A stretch of 64,000 nt of DNA from positions 62,001 to 126,000 of the forward strand of contig CAZEHA010000002.1 of the NCBI GenBank assembly GCA_964511665.1, read 5' to 3'. The notes below the pieces were generated by a model. That model did no database searches. It was given only the letters and a program-made list of their open reading frames with translations, and was not told the DNA's origin. A program made the translations under genes and the position numbers. Within the stretch, counting starts at the first letter, position 1. Each line of letters begins with the position of its first letter. The stretch is from JAGOEF01 sp964511665. GTDB lineage: Bacteria; Bacteroidota; Bacteroidia; Bacteroidales; ML635J-15. Below are positions 8,830 to 17,646 of this stretch, in pieces.

Positions 8830-9957
8830 GTGATAAAATGTCAAATTTCATTTTTTGTGACGCTGTTGCTTGTATTTTCGGCAATATCAGAAGTAGCGGC
8901 ACAATGCAACGGATGCCCCGATTTATGTAATAAACGCTACAACATGGTAGCTTATCTTACCACCCACAACTCGTTTAATAGTGGCAACGAGGGATTCCTG
9001 TTGCCCAACCAAACCTATAGCATTAGTCAACAATTGAACGATGGAGTCAGGGCACTTATGATTGATGTGTACAACTATAACAATGTTCCCACAGTTTATC
9101 ATGGGTATTCATATTTAGGAACAGCCCCATTAATTTCGAACCTAAACGAAATTAAGGAATTTCTCGATGAAAACCCGAATGAAGTAATTACTATAATTTT
9201 TGAAGCATACACTACTGCAACAGCTATTGCAAGTGTGTTTGAAGAGGCGGGCTTGCTACCTTATGTGTACACAAAGCCTGTATATGGTGCATGGCCAACA
9301 CTACAGCAGCTAATCGACAGCGGCAAACGACTGATAGTTTTTAGCGACGAAAACGATGCAATTCCTGGCATGGAATGGTATCATTACGTGTGGCATCATG
9401 CGGTAGAAACCCATTATAGTGTAAGTAATATCAACAACTTTACTTGTGATTATAACCGTGGAAATCCGGATAACGACTTGTTTATTTTCAATCACTTTGT
9501 AACAGGAATGCTCGGAAACGGAAGCCTTGCTACAGCCGAACAAGTAAATGCAAATCCGTTTTTTATAAACAGGGCGATAGGGTGTTGGGAATCGAATCAA
9601 AAGTTTCCGAATTTTATCACAGTCGACTTCTACGAAGCTGGTCAATGCCTCGAAGTGGTGAATACACTTAACAGTTTACACACTGTAAATTTCACACAGC
9701 AAAGCAGAAATTCTAATATCTCGGTGTTTTATTGCATTGACGCAAAAACCATTGATATTTTGATACCCGAAAATATTGAAAGTCCGGCAAAGATTACTGT
9801 ATATAGCATTACGGGGCAATTAGTATACAGCAAAAAACTGCATGTTGTTGGCGAAAGTCTGAGCTTACCCATTGGCAGTATGAACAGCGGAGCATACTTT
9901 ATCAGTCTTACCGATAATGCGGGTAATGAGCGTACTGCGCGATTCATGGCCTATTAG
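8830..9957 (+). CDS. T9SS-exported PI-specific phospholipase C-like protein
   Basis: A 375-residue protein when started at GTG 8830, which gives a compact signal peptide ending SEVAAQ and fits the promoter just upstream. Residues of about 30-270 match the PI-PLC X-domain: YLTTHNSFNS carries the first catalytic His, LMIDVYNYNN the following strand, and VYHGYSY the second His. Such enzymes cleave phosphoinositides or GPI anchors, or act on other phosphodiesters. The C-terminal 70 residues form a type A sorting domain (ITVYSITGQLVYSKK ... SGAYFISL), so the protein should be exported and anchored or released by T9SS. Real substrate unknown. Confidence 0.85.
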   Translation: MIKCQISFFVTLLLVFSAISEVAAQCNGCPDLCNKRYNMVAYLTTHNSFNSGNEGFLLPNQTYSISQQLNDGVRALMIDVYNYNNVPTVYHGYSYLGTAPLISNLNEIKEFLDENPNEVITIIFEAYTTATAIASVFEEAGLLPYVYTKPVYGAWPTLQQLIDSGKRLIVFSDENDAIPGMEWYHYVWHHAVETHYSVSNINNFTCDYNRGNPDNDLFIFNHFVTGMLGNGSLATAEQVNANPFFINRAIGCWESNQKFPNFITVDFYEAGQCLEVVNTLNSLHTVNFTQQSRNSNISVFYCIDAKTIDILIPENIESPAKITVYSITGQLVYSKKLHVVGESLSLPIGSMNSGAYFISLTDNAGNERTARFMAY

Positions 9958-10063
9958 TGTAATTCACAAAACGCGATTGAGCACAATTGGATTTTTAGAT
10001 TTTTCGTTCGTAATCGAATGATTTTTTCATTATTTTTACGCATTCGTTTTGTAACTATTTTGC

Positions 10064-10870
10064 ATGAAAAGACTTTGGAAATTTCTAAGAAGCAAGCTGT
10101 TTTTAATAAACTTTGGTCTGGCTGTTGTTATCACTGTTATCTTGGTTTGGCTTGCCATGTTTATTCTTCAAAAATACACCCATCATGGTCAATCAGTTTC
10201 TGTTCCCGATTTCGTTGGCCTTAGTATTGATGAAACCGAAAAAATATGTAACGAAAGAGATTTTCGTTTTGTGGTTATCGATTCGGTGTATACCGACGAG
10301 GTAGAAAAAGGCGCTGTGGTTGAGCAGAATCCGGTTGCCGGATTCAAGGTTAAAGAAGGTCGCACCGTTTACCTGATTGTGAATGCCAGCAGCGACGAAA
10401 TGGTTACCATGCCCGAACTTGAGGGGGTTTCGCTTCGACAGGCACAAGCCCTTTTAGAATCGTACGGATTGATTGCAGGCAACCTGAAATACGTACCCGA
10501 TATTGCAAAAAACGTCATCATACGCCAATCGTATAAAGGCAGGGACATTGAACCCGGCACAAAAATAAAAAAGGGTTCGAAAATCGATTTAATAATTGGT
10601 CTGGGGCTAAGCGACGAGAAAACAAAAGTTCCGAGACTGATTGGTCTATCACACAAACAGGCACTAAACCAACTCATCGACATGTCGTTAAATCTGGGTG
10701 CCGTGATTTTCGACAACAGCATTAAAAACCGCAAAGATTCACTCGACGCCAAAGTTTTCCGACAATCACCCGGTTATGATACAATAAACGTTGTAAATTT
10801 GGGTTCTACTGTAGATATTTGGTTAACACGCGACACTTCTCTACTGCGAGGTGTTTCGCATAATGATTGA
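10064..10870 (+). CDS. PASTA-domain membrane protein
   Basis: A 268-residue protein with a short basic N-terminus, one transmembrane helix (about residues 14-36) and three PASTA domains facing the periplasm: VPDFVGLSIDETEK, MPELEGVSLRQAQ and VPRLIGLSHKQAL open each repeat. PASTA modules bind peptidoglycan fragments or stabilise cell-wall enzymes. Unlike PknB-type proteins there is no kinase domain, and unlike PBP2x there is no transpeptidase. In Bacteroidota such stand-alone PASTA proteins commonly precede rluD, as here with one gene in between. The 3' end is separated by 16 bases from the chosen start of the next gene. Confidence 0.88.
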   Translation: MKRLWKFLRSKLFLINFGLAVVITVILVWLAMFILQKYTHHGQSVSVPDFVGLSIDETEKICNERDFRFVVIDSVYTDEVEKGAVVEQNPVAGFKVKEGRTVYLIVNASSDEMVTMPELEGVSLRQAQALLESYGLIAGNLKYVPDIAKNVIIRQSYKGRDIEPGTKIKKGSKIDLIIGLGLSDEKTKVPRLIGLSHKQALNQLIDMSLNLGAVIFDNSIKNRKDSLDAKVFRQSPGYDTINVVNLGSTVDIWLTRDTSLLRGVSHND

Positions 10871-10886
10871 TTACGACTGTATGTTT

Positions 10887-12740
10887 ATGAAAAAAGCAAT
10901 AATAATATCAGTTCTGGCACTTTTCGCAGCTTTAGCACCTGCTCAGGAAGTGCTTATCGATATTGCTCCGTCGATTATTGGCGATGCGGCAAAAACCTAT
11001 TTTGCAGAATACGAATCAAAAGCGTTAAAAAACAACGACACACTAGAACTACCTTTCTTCGATGATTTTTCGAATTCACATGTTTTCCCGAATCAAAGTT
11101 TTTGGATCGACCACGCTGCCTTTATGAATAACGGATATGCAAAAGATCCCGTTTCAATTGGCGTAGCCAGTCTCGATGTAATCGACAGTACTGGAAATGT
11201 GTACACACACCTGTCGTATTCGGCAAGTATGGTATCGGAACATTTAACCTCTCGTCCTATTAATTTGCAATACGAAGCTTCCGATTCAATTTATCTGAGT
11301 TTTTACTATCAGGCAGGGGGCTACGGCAACAAACCCGATGCCGGCGATTCTCTGGTGTTGGAGTTTTCCACCCCCGACACTTCCTGGATATCGGTGTGGC
11401 GTGTTGATGGGGGAACTGCCATGAGCCATTTCGAACTGGTACTTATTCCCATTACACAAGATTATTTCCTTAAAAAAGGATTTCAGTTTCGTTTTAAAAA
11501 CTATGCCAGCATCAGCAGCAACTACGAACCATCGTGGAATAGCAATTTCGATGTTTGGAACATCGACTATGTAAGCCTCGACACTGCCCGTAATGCCAAC
11601 GATACCGTAAGTCAGGATGTGGCATTTATTTCGAACTTTCAAAGTATGCTGAAAACATACGAAAGCATACCTTGGGAACATTTTAAAACGGTAGCTGCCG
11701 ACAATACCATCGACTCGCTGGTATATGTGTATAAAAACAACGGTAACACCACACAAAATATCAACCGGCAGTTGATTATCCGTGATGTCTGGGGTAACGG
11801 ATCGGGGTTCTCGAGTCTCGACGACAGCGAAAACATTTTGCCATTCAGCACTTTGAGCTATGCAAAAACGGTGAACTACACTTTTAATTCCAACACCGAA
11901 GATTCGGCTATGTTCGAGCTTAAAGGCTTTATTAAAACCGACACCACACTTGCCCGAAGGCCATATCGATGGAACGATACCATAAGTTATTATCAATCGT
12001 TCTATAACTACTATGCCTACGACGATGGATCGGCCGAAATGGGATACGGCATCACAGGGCAGGGCACCGCAGGCTCAGGGATAGCTCTTCGATTCGAAAC
12101 CATTAAACCCGACACCCTGCGAGGTGTAAATATTTTCTTCAACAAAGTGCTCGACGAGGCAAACATCAAATATTTCTACCTGATGGTGTGGGGCAACAAC
12201 AACGGTATTCCGGGCGACACGCTGGTTGAGCAAATTGGTGTTAAACCCATATATACCGATAGCTTGAATCAGTTCCACTATTATGCACTCGACACACCTG
12301 TTTTTGTTTCGGGTACTTTTTATATCGGGTGGATAAAAACTACCGATGATATGCTCAACGTTGGTTTCGACAAAAACCGAAACGCCTCCCAGCACTTATT
12401 ATATAATATCGGGGGTACATGGGAATCATCGGCATTGCAGGGATCGATAATGGTTAGGCCGGTATTTGGGAAGGATCCTAACCCGTTAAGTATTCCCCAA
12501 AGCATTCAGTCTGCCGAATATAAATTATACCCAAACCCTGCACGAGACCTGATTTTTATCGATAGTAAAAATTCTTCATCAGCGGAAGCATACCAGATAT
12601 TCGATTACACAGGCAGGATGTGGCAACAAGGAGAACACCACGGAAGCATTAACATATCGTCGCTGCAACCGGGTATGTATTTTCTCCGGCTCAATGGCGG
12701 AATACATACCTATACCTTAAGGTTCTCGGTAGCAGATTGA
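10887..12740 (+). CDS. Large T9SS type A sorting-domain protein
   Basis: A 617-residue exported protein. The start at 10887 (MKKAIIIS) gives a standard signal peptide ending LAPAQ; an in-frame ATG 12 codons earlier overlaps the PASTA gene. The body is beta-rich, with LPFFDDFSN near the mature N-terminus, as in adhesin-like T9SS cargo. The C-terminal 80 residues are a type A sorting domain: AEYKLYPNPARDLIFI, FDYTGRMWQQG, LQPGMYFLRLNGG. It would be secreted across the outer membrane and displayed on or released from the surface. It lies between the PASTA gene and rluD, only 3 bases before the latter, so it is cotranscribed with housekeeping genes. Biochemical role unknown. Confidence 0.85.
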   Translation: MKKAIIISVLALFAALAPAQEVLIDIAPSIIGDAAKTYFAEYESKALKNNDTLELPFFDDFSNSHVFPNQSFWIDHAAFMNNGYAKDPVSIGVASLDVIDSTGNVYTHLSYSASMVSEHLTSRPINLQYEASDSIYLSFYYQAGGYGNKPDAGDSLVLEFSTPDTSWISVWRVDGGTAMSHFELVLIPITQDYFLKKGFQFRFKNYASISSNYEPSWNSNFDVWNIDYVSLDTARNANDTVSQDVAFISNFQSMLKTYESIPWEHFKTVAADNTIDSLVYVYKNNGNTTQNINRQLIIRDVWGNGSGFSSLDDSENILPFSTLSYAKTVNYTFNSNTEDSAMFELKGFIKTDTTLARRPYRWNDTISYYQSFYNYYAYDDGSAEMGYGITGQGTAGSGIALRFETIKPDTLRGVNIFFNKVLDEANIKYFYLMVWGNNNGIPGDTLVEQIGVKPIYTDSLNQFHYYALDTPVFVSGTFYIGWIKTTDDMLNVGFDKNRNASQHLLYNIGGTWESSALQGSIMVRPVFGKDPNPLSIPQSIQSAEYKLYPNPARDLIFIDSKNSSSAEAYQIFDYTGRMWQQGEHHGSINISSLQPGMYFLRLNGGIHTYTLRFSVAD

Positions 12741-12743
12741 TAC

Positions 12744-13796
12744 ATGCTGGCAGGCAACCAATACAATAACGATCCCGAAAATTTCGATAATCAAGAGGAA
12801 CTTTTCGAACACTATCGCTATGTGGTCGACCCGGGACAAAGCTTGCTGAGAATAGACAAATACCTTGCGGCAAAAATTGCCAATGTTTCGCGAACCAAAA
12901 TTCAGGCAGCCAGCGATGCAGGAAATATTCTGGTAAACGAAAACCCCGTAAAGCCTAACTATAGGGTGAAACCCGGCGACATCATCAGCATTTTGTTGAA
13001 CTTCCCGAAAATTGAGTTTGAACTTATTCCTCAGAACATACCCCTTAGCATTGTTTACGAAGACGGAGAGCTTCTGGTTGTAAACAAGGCTGCAGGAATG
13101 GTTGTGCATCCGGGGGTGGGAAACTACGAAGGCACACTGGTGAATGCTCTGGCATTTTATCTGCGAGAAAACGAATTGTTTTCGGAGAATAACATGAGGG
13201 CAGGGCTGGTTCATCGCATCGACAAAGATACCAGTGGACTTTTGGTTGTAGGCAAAACCGAAAAAGCTCTCGGTTTTCTAGGGAAACAATTTTATAATCA
13301 TACCACAGCACGTACCTACCATGCTTTGGTTTGGGGCGATCTTACCCAAGATTACGGAACGATTACCGGGCATATTGGCCGTAACCCAAAAAATAGAAAA
13401 ATTATGTCGGTGTTCGAAGATGGATCATCGGGTAAGCATGCTATTACCCATTATCGGGTACTTCGAAGATTTGGCTATGTAAGCCTTGTTGAATGCAAAC
13501 TCGAAACAGGACGCACACATCAGATCAGAGCCCATTTTTCACATATCGGGCACCCCTTATTCAATGATGCCGATTATGGTGGAAACAAAATTCTAAAAGG
13601 ATCGGGTTTCAGCAAATACAAACAATTTGTTGAAAACTGCTTTCAGATTTGCCCACGACAGGCACTGCATGCCAAAACGCTTGGCTTTGTTCATCCTGTT
13701 TCGAAAAAAGAAATGCTTTTCGACACCGAGATTCCCAACGACATGCAACAATGCATCGATAAATGGGAAAGCTATATATCGGGGCGAACTATATAA
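12744..13796 (+). CDS. rluD: 23S rRNA pseudouridine synthase RluD family
   Basis: A 350-residue RluA/RluD family enzyme, with an S4 RNA-binding domain (about residues 35-90, RIDKYLAAKI...RTKIQAAS) and a catalytic domain containing GLVHRIDKDTSGLLVV, where the Asp is the nucleophile. Later conserved motifs LETGRTHQIRAHFSHIGHP and RQALHAKTLGF are present. RluD modifies the helix 69 loop of 23S rRNA. The start lies 3 bases after the previous stop. Length and motifs fit RluD better than RluA, which has no S4 domain. The gene ends 28 bases from a convergent receptor gene. Confidence 0.93.
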   Translation: MLAGNQYNNDPENFDNQEELFEHYRYVVDPGQSLLRIDKYLAAKIANVSRTKIQAASDAGNILVNENPVKPNYRVKPGDIISILLNFPKIEFELIPQNIPLSIVYEDGELLVVNKAAGMVVHPGVGNYEGTLVNALAFYLRENELFSENNMRAGLVHRIDKDTSGLLVVGKTEKALGFLGKQFYNHTTARTYHALVWGDLTQDYGTITGHIGRNPKNRKIMSVFEDGSSGKHAITHYRVLRRFGYVSLVECKLETGRTHQIRAHFSHIGHPLFNDADYGGNKILKGSGFSKYKQFVENCFQICPRQALHAKTLGFVHPVSKKEMLFDTEIPNDMQQCIDKWESYISGRTI

Positions 13797-13823
13797 ACAT
13801 GCTTTGAATTATTTAACACAGGC

Positions 13824-16190
13824 TCACCATCGCATGTTCCCCAGCTTAATTCCCAAATATACAGTGCGTGGTGAAACCGGCCCATATATATACGCAGGAT
13901 CTCTGTCGGCTCCCACTCCAAAATCGTTTTGATATGAATCGAAAATGTTTTTAGCACCTGCCAACAACTGCAAATCAGCTCCGTTTAGCCTAAAAGAATA
14001 GCTGAGTTTTATTCCTGCATCGAAAAATACCTGCGACGTTCTAAGTTCCCCTTCGCTTCCAGCTTCATCGCCAAAATAGGGAACCAGCATAGGCCCTGTA
14101 TAGGTTCCGGTTAACACAACACTGAATCGTTTGCTGATGTTATAATCGGCAGTAAAAAACCCATACATATCGGGAGCCCTGAAAAAACGAGTCTCATCAA
14201 ATTCCTGCACACTATCGTAATTGCTTTTCTGGTACGTAAAACCTGCATTAAAAGCCAGGTCTTCAGAAAAATTCAAATATAGTTCCGCGTTAATTCCTCG
14301 CACCGACGCACCACCTTCGGCATTTCTACGGGTATATATCACAACACCCTGTTCGTCAGGTTCACCAATCTCATTCACAAAAGGGTTTTGCAATCGTGTG
14401 TAAAACACATCTACAGTATAGCGGAGCGAGCCGGCTTTCAGTTTTTTACTTACATCGAGCGATGCCGTAAAACTATTCGATGTTTCCTGATGCAACATGG
14501 GATCGTTTATATTAATTACCTGGCGAGAACCGGATGTTTCGATATGTAAATCTTCGTCGAAGATTTGGGGAGCACGATATCCCTTTGCGTAACCAAGTCT
14601 GGTTTGCACCGCTTCGGTAAAAGAATACATCACACTAAGGCGTGGCACAAAAACACCGGCGCTTTTCAAAGTATTACCGCCTAAATTATCAGAAATGTGG
14701 AAAACATCGTAACGTGAACCTGCATACATCGAAAATCGGCCTGCCCTTAATTCGTATTGAAAAAAGCCACCTAAAGTTTGTAAATCCTGATCGGCTACCC
14801 GGGTATTGTCAACATGAGGAATTTCGACGCCATCTTCAGTTAATTCAGCATTTTCGATATCGGGATAGCCCAGTTTTGTATCGCGCAATCTTCCCCCTGT
14901 GTAATCGATACCGGTGGTAATGGCCGAATGTCCCAAAAACAGTTTGTAATTTATCCCTGCTGTTCCAGTGATATCGCGTGTTTTTCCATAATCGCTCAGC
15001 GAGCGATTTGCTCCATAGTAAGAGTCACGCAGTACCCATTGGCCTGCTGCAAAAACCGATAACAGGTCGTACTCTCTGAAAAACTGATCGTAGGTAAGCG
15101 ACAAAGCCCTGATATTATGTTTTACCGATTCCGACACATCGCGTTCGTGCCAGATATAATCTTGACGGTTGCCCCCATTTCGCTCCTCGCTGATATTAAA
15201 AAAATCGAGCGACACCTTGTTGCGATACCCAAAGCGATGAAAAATACGGGTTCCCAAGGTGAGATTATGCATGGGAGCTATTTCAGAAAAACCATCGCTA
15301 TTGGCATCAAACATCTTACGCTCGCGCGAAAAACCGTATAGCACCATCCCTGTTTTATAATCATCGGATATAAGCGATGTATTAAACGAAGCTGCATAAT
15401 CGGCAGCCGGTTTAACTCCTTTCGAGTGCCCCAATCCCGTTAGCCCTGAAACCAAACCGGCTTCGAAACCGTTACTTATAGGGTCACGCAATATGATATT
15501 CAAAGAGCCTGCAATGGCATTTCCACCGTATATGGCCGACCCACCGCCTTTGATAACCTCTACTCGCTCAATCATGTTGGCCGGGATTAACTCCAGGCCA
15601 TACACACCGGCCAAACCACTAAAAATCGGCCTGCCATTAATAAGTATCTGGGTGTAGGGTCCCTCCATCCCATTCATGCGTACCTGAGTAAATCCGCAAT
15701 TCTGACAGTTGTTTTCGAGACGCAAACCCGGACAATACGACAAACTTTCTCCCACCGACAACGACTGTGTTTTCTGCAAAACTTCAGGCGAAATACTTTG
15801 TATCAGAACCGGTGTTTCCGTTTTTCGTTCGCTGTTGCGATTGCCCGAAACAACTACCTCGTTAAGCCCCATTACATCACGGTCGAGCTCAAAATTTAAT
15901 TCAACAGTAGTACCCCTAATTGCAACAACACGCTTTTCCTGTGTTGTATATCCAACATAACTGACTACAATCACCCACTCACCTTCGGGTACATTAGTAA
16001 GAAAATAGTGTCCTGTTACGTCGGTAAGCACTCCCAGAGTTGTTCCCTTTATCGACACATTGGCATAGGGCAAATGCTCGTCGCAGCAAATTACATGACC
16101 AATAATATGAGCATCGGTTTTTTGTGTTTGAGCAAACAGTACTTGCGTTGTTGCTGCATAAAATAGTGCAGCATAAATTAAGTATTTCAT
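13824..16190 (-). CDS. TonB-dependent receptor, probably for metal or metal chelate
   Basis: A 788-residue receptor. Start 16190 (MKYLIYAALF) gives a signal peptide ending LFAQ; the upstream ATG in the same frame is less likely. A CarboxypepD_reg-like domain (about 25-110) begins IIGHVICCDEHLPYANVSIK. The plug then contains LENNCQNCGFTQVRMNGMEG and ILINGRPIFSGLAGVYG, a CxxC form of plug typical of a Bacteroidota receptor group related to FecA/CirA/BtuB. A barrel of about 550 residues follows. No DUF4249 or SusD gene is attached. The upstream neighbour is a His-rich membrane protein, which suggests transition-metal uptake. The metal is not determinable from sequence. Confidence 0.88.
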   Translation of the reverse strand: MKYLIYAALFYAATTQVLFAQTQKTDAHIIGHVICCDEHLPYANVSIKGTTLGVLTDVTGHYFLTNVPEGEWVIVVSYVGYTTQEKRVVAIRGTTVELNFELDRDVMGLNEVVVSGNRNSERKTETPVLIQSISPEVLQKTQSLSVGESLSYCPGLRLENNCQNCGFTQVRMNGMEGPYTQILINGRPIFSGLAGVYGLELIPANMIERVEVIKGGGSAIYGGNAIAGSLNIILRDPISNGFEAGLVSGLTGLGHSKGVKPAADYAASFNTSLISDDYKTGMVLYGFSRERKMFDANSDGFSEIAPMHNLTLGTRIFHRFGYRNKVSLDFFNISEERNGGNRQDYIWHERDVSESVKHNIRALSLTYDQFFREYDLLSVFAAGQWVLRDSYYGANRSLSDYGKTRDITGTAGINYKLFLGHSAITTGIDYTGGRLRDTKLGYPDIENAELTEDGVEIPHVDNTRVADQDLQTLGGFFQYELRAGRFSMYAGSRYDVFHISDNLGGNTLKSAGVFVPRLSVMYSFTEAVQTRLGYAKGYRAPQIFDEDLHIETSGSRQVININDPMLHQETSNSFTASLDVSKKLKAGSLRYTVDVFYTRLQNPFVNEIGEPDEQGVVIYTRRNAEGGASVRGINAELYLNFSEDLAFNAGFTYQKSNYDSVQEFDETRFFRAPDMYGFFTADYNISKRFSVVLTGTYTGPMLVPYFGDEAGSEGELRTSQVFFDAGIKLSYSFRLNGADLQLLAGAKNIFDSYQNDFGVGADRDPAYIYGPVSPRTVYLGIKLGNMRW

Positions 16191-16239
16191 AAATAATTTT
16201 TTGTTAAACGTTTTCAAATAAATCACAAAATTGTTTTGC

Positions 16240-16626
16240 TTACAGGCAAAACCACACTGTATTCGAAAACGAAGGAGGGGCGCGCCACGATTTAAAACAG
16301 GCAGAAAAAGCAGTTATTATTACGCAATCAGCATCGAAATTATTCCGAATTACGATAATATCAGTAAGCCACAACATTAACCATACAACAGCAATAAAAA
16401 CGAAGAACTGCTGCAGTAAAACAAAATCAAAAGCCGTATGCTGATGACTCTTAATGGGTTCATTGTCGTTTTGTGTATCAAATGGGTGTGCGTGAGCAAT
16501 CACTTTGCCACAAGGCGTGATGTGACTATGTAGAAAAAAACTTTCATTAAACAACATGAAAGCCATAAGAGCTATGGTAAACCAAGCAAATAGCCTTGCT
16601 GTGCTTATTTTTCTGTGTTGCTTCAT
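16240..16626 (-). CDS. His-rich small membrane protein next to metal receptor
   Basis: A 128-residue protein when started at 16626 (MKQHRKIST). It has a transmembrane helix at about residues 12-32, a periplasmic loop rich in His (HSHITPCGKVIAHAHPF, then KSHQHTAFDF), a second hydrophobic segment at about 70-92, and a C-terminal stretch containing SWRAPPSF. The His clusters and the near-terminal RAPP resemble small proteins (DUF2946-like) found beside TonB receptors for metals. It would bind a divalent metal in the periplasm and act with the receptor whose gene starts 50 bases downstream. The family resemblance is from memory of pattern, not a search. Confidence 0.6.
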   Translation of the reverse strand: MKQHRKISTARLFAWFTIALMAFMLFNESFFLHSHITPCGKVIAHAHPFDTQNDNEPIKSHQHTAFDFVLLQQFFVFIAVVWLMLWLTDIIVIRNNFDADCVIITAFSACFKSWRAPPSFSNTVWFCL

Positions 16627-16632
16627 CGGGTG

Positions 16633-16640
16633 CAAATATA
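16633..16640 (-). promoter_or_regulatory. Possible -7 element of the His-rich/receptor unit
   Basis: TATATTTG is read on the minus strand. No TTTG lies at 19-21 bases upstream. Transcription would begin within a few bases of ATG 16626, so the message would be nearly leaderless or the true start is later. Weak evidence. Confidence 0.3.
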
Positions 16641-16734
16641 TAAAATTTTCACCCAATTAAGAATAATTCTAAATTAATTTCAGGTAATTATTATTTTGTA
16701 GAGCATCAATCAGACGGCCACAATTACAACACAG

Positions 16735-17442
16735 TTATCCCAAATCAGAAATACGTTGCAATTTGGTCATATTCAGAATTTTTATTTTTCGGCCATCGAT
16801 ATCAATTACTTTTTCGCCGGCAAAAGTAGAAAGTGTTCTTATGGCATTACTGGTGGTCATATTACTCAGATTTGCAACATCTTCGCGCGAAAGGTATGCT
16901 TTAATTGTAACGCCATCCTCTTCGAAGCCGTAGGTATCGGCAAGAAAAAGCAGCGACTCGGCCAGACGGCCTCGTATATGCTTTTGCGTAAGGTTTACAG
17001 TCTGCGTATTCGATATTCCCAGCTCGGTTGCCAGATTTTTCAGCACTCTGAAAGTTAAACCCGGGTTCTGTTTCATTACATTAAACAAAACTTCTTTATC
17101 GATGGTGCAGGCAGTGGAGTTTTCGATAGCAACCGCCGACGCATGATAGTTCTGCCCTGCAAAAAGTGCACGGTACCCAATAAAACCTCCCGGTTTGGCA
17201 AGCCTAACAATCTGTTCACGGCCTCCCACTCCCTCCTTAAAAATTTTTACTTTTCCGAGCGAAAGACAGATTAAGCCATTAGGCCGCGCACCCTCGGCAA
17301 AAACCATTTCGTTTTTTTTATAGTTTTTCACCTGTGTATTTACGATAAGTAAATTCTTCTCATCTTCGTTAAGCCCGAAAAAGATGGAACTTGCATCAAA
17401 AAACACTTTGTATCGAGGATCGGTGTTTTGTATATCTTCCAT
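16735..17442 (-). CDS. Crp/Fnr family transcription regulator
   Basis: A 235-residue regulator with a cyclic-nucleotide-binding-like domain (about 15-135; GRPNG-type turn seen as GARPNGLICLSLGKVKIFKE) and a C-terminal winged helix (about 160-225, YLSREDVANLSNMTTSNAIR). It lacks the N-terminal CxxC of the other Crp/Fnr protein in the window and has no E..SR recognition motif, so effector and target differ. It is divergent from the T9SS adhesin-like gene at 17647, with a 204-base spacer holding a consensus promoter for this gene. It may regulate itself, its divergent neighbour or the metal-receptor genes; none of this is shown. Confidence 0.88.
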   Translation of the reverse strand: MEDIQNTDPRYKVFFDASSIFFGLNEDEKNLLIVNTQVKNYKKNEMVFAEGARPNGLICLSLGKVKIFKEGVGGREQIVRLAKPGGFIGYRALFAGQNYHASAVAIENSTACTIDKEVLFNVMKQNPGLTFRVLKNLATELGISNTQTVNLTQKHIRGRLAESLLFLADTYGFEEDGVTIKAYLSREDVANLSNMTTSNAIRTLSTFAGEKVIDIDGRKIKILNMTKLQRISDLG

Positions 17443-17467
17443 AACTGCTTGCTTTTTTGTTGTTCTG

Positions 17468-17499
17468 CAAAAATAATAAAATGAATTCGTTTCGGCAAA
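17468..17499 (-). promoter_or_regulatory. Consensus promoter of the second Crp/Fnr gene
   Basis: On the minus strand: TTTG (17496-17499), a 20-base spacer, TATTTTTG (17468-17475). It is an exact match to the Bacteroidota consensus, with the ATG at 17442 about 20 bases past the expected start of transcription. Confidence 0.7.
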
Positions 17500-17646
17500 T
17501 TACTTAAAACAATCAGTTTTAATAACGGTGTTTTTAGCTATTTAATAAACTGTCGGTAGAAATAGTACGAATTATTTTCGTAATTCATGTTTTTTTTGTA
17601 TCTTGCGCAAGATTATAATTAATGTTAACAACTTAAAGTAAATGCT

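Noticed and set aside
11286..11996. 236-codon open frame on the minus strand
   Set aside because: It lies wholly inside the T9SS gene on the plus strand, has no recognisable protein character, and the plus-strand gene has signal and sorting domains.
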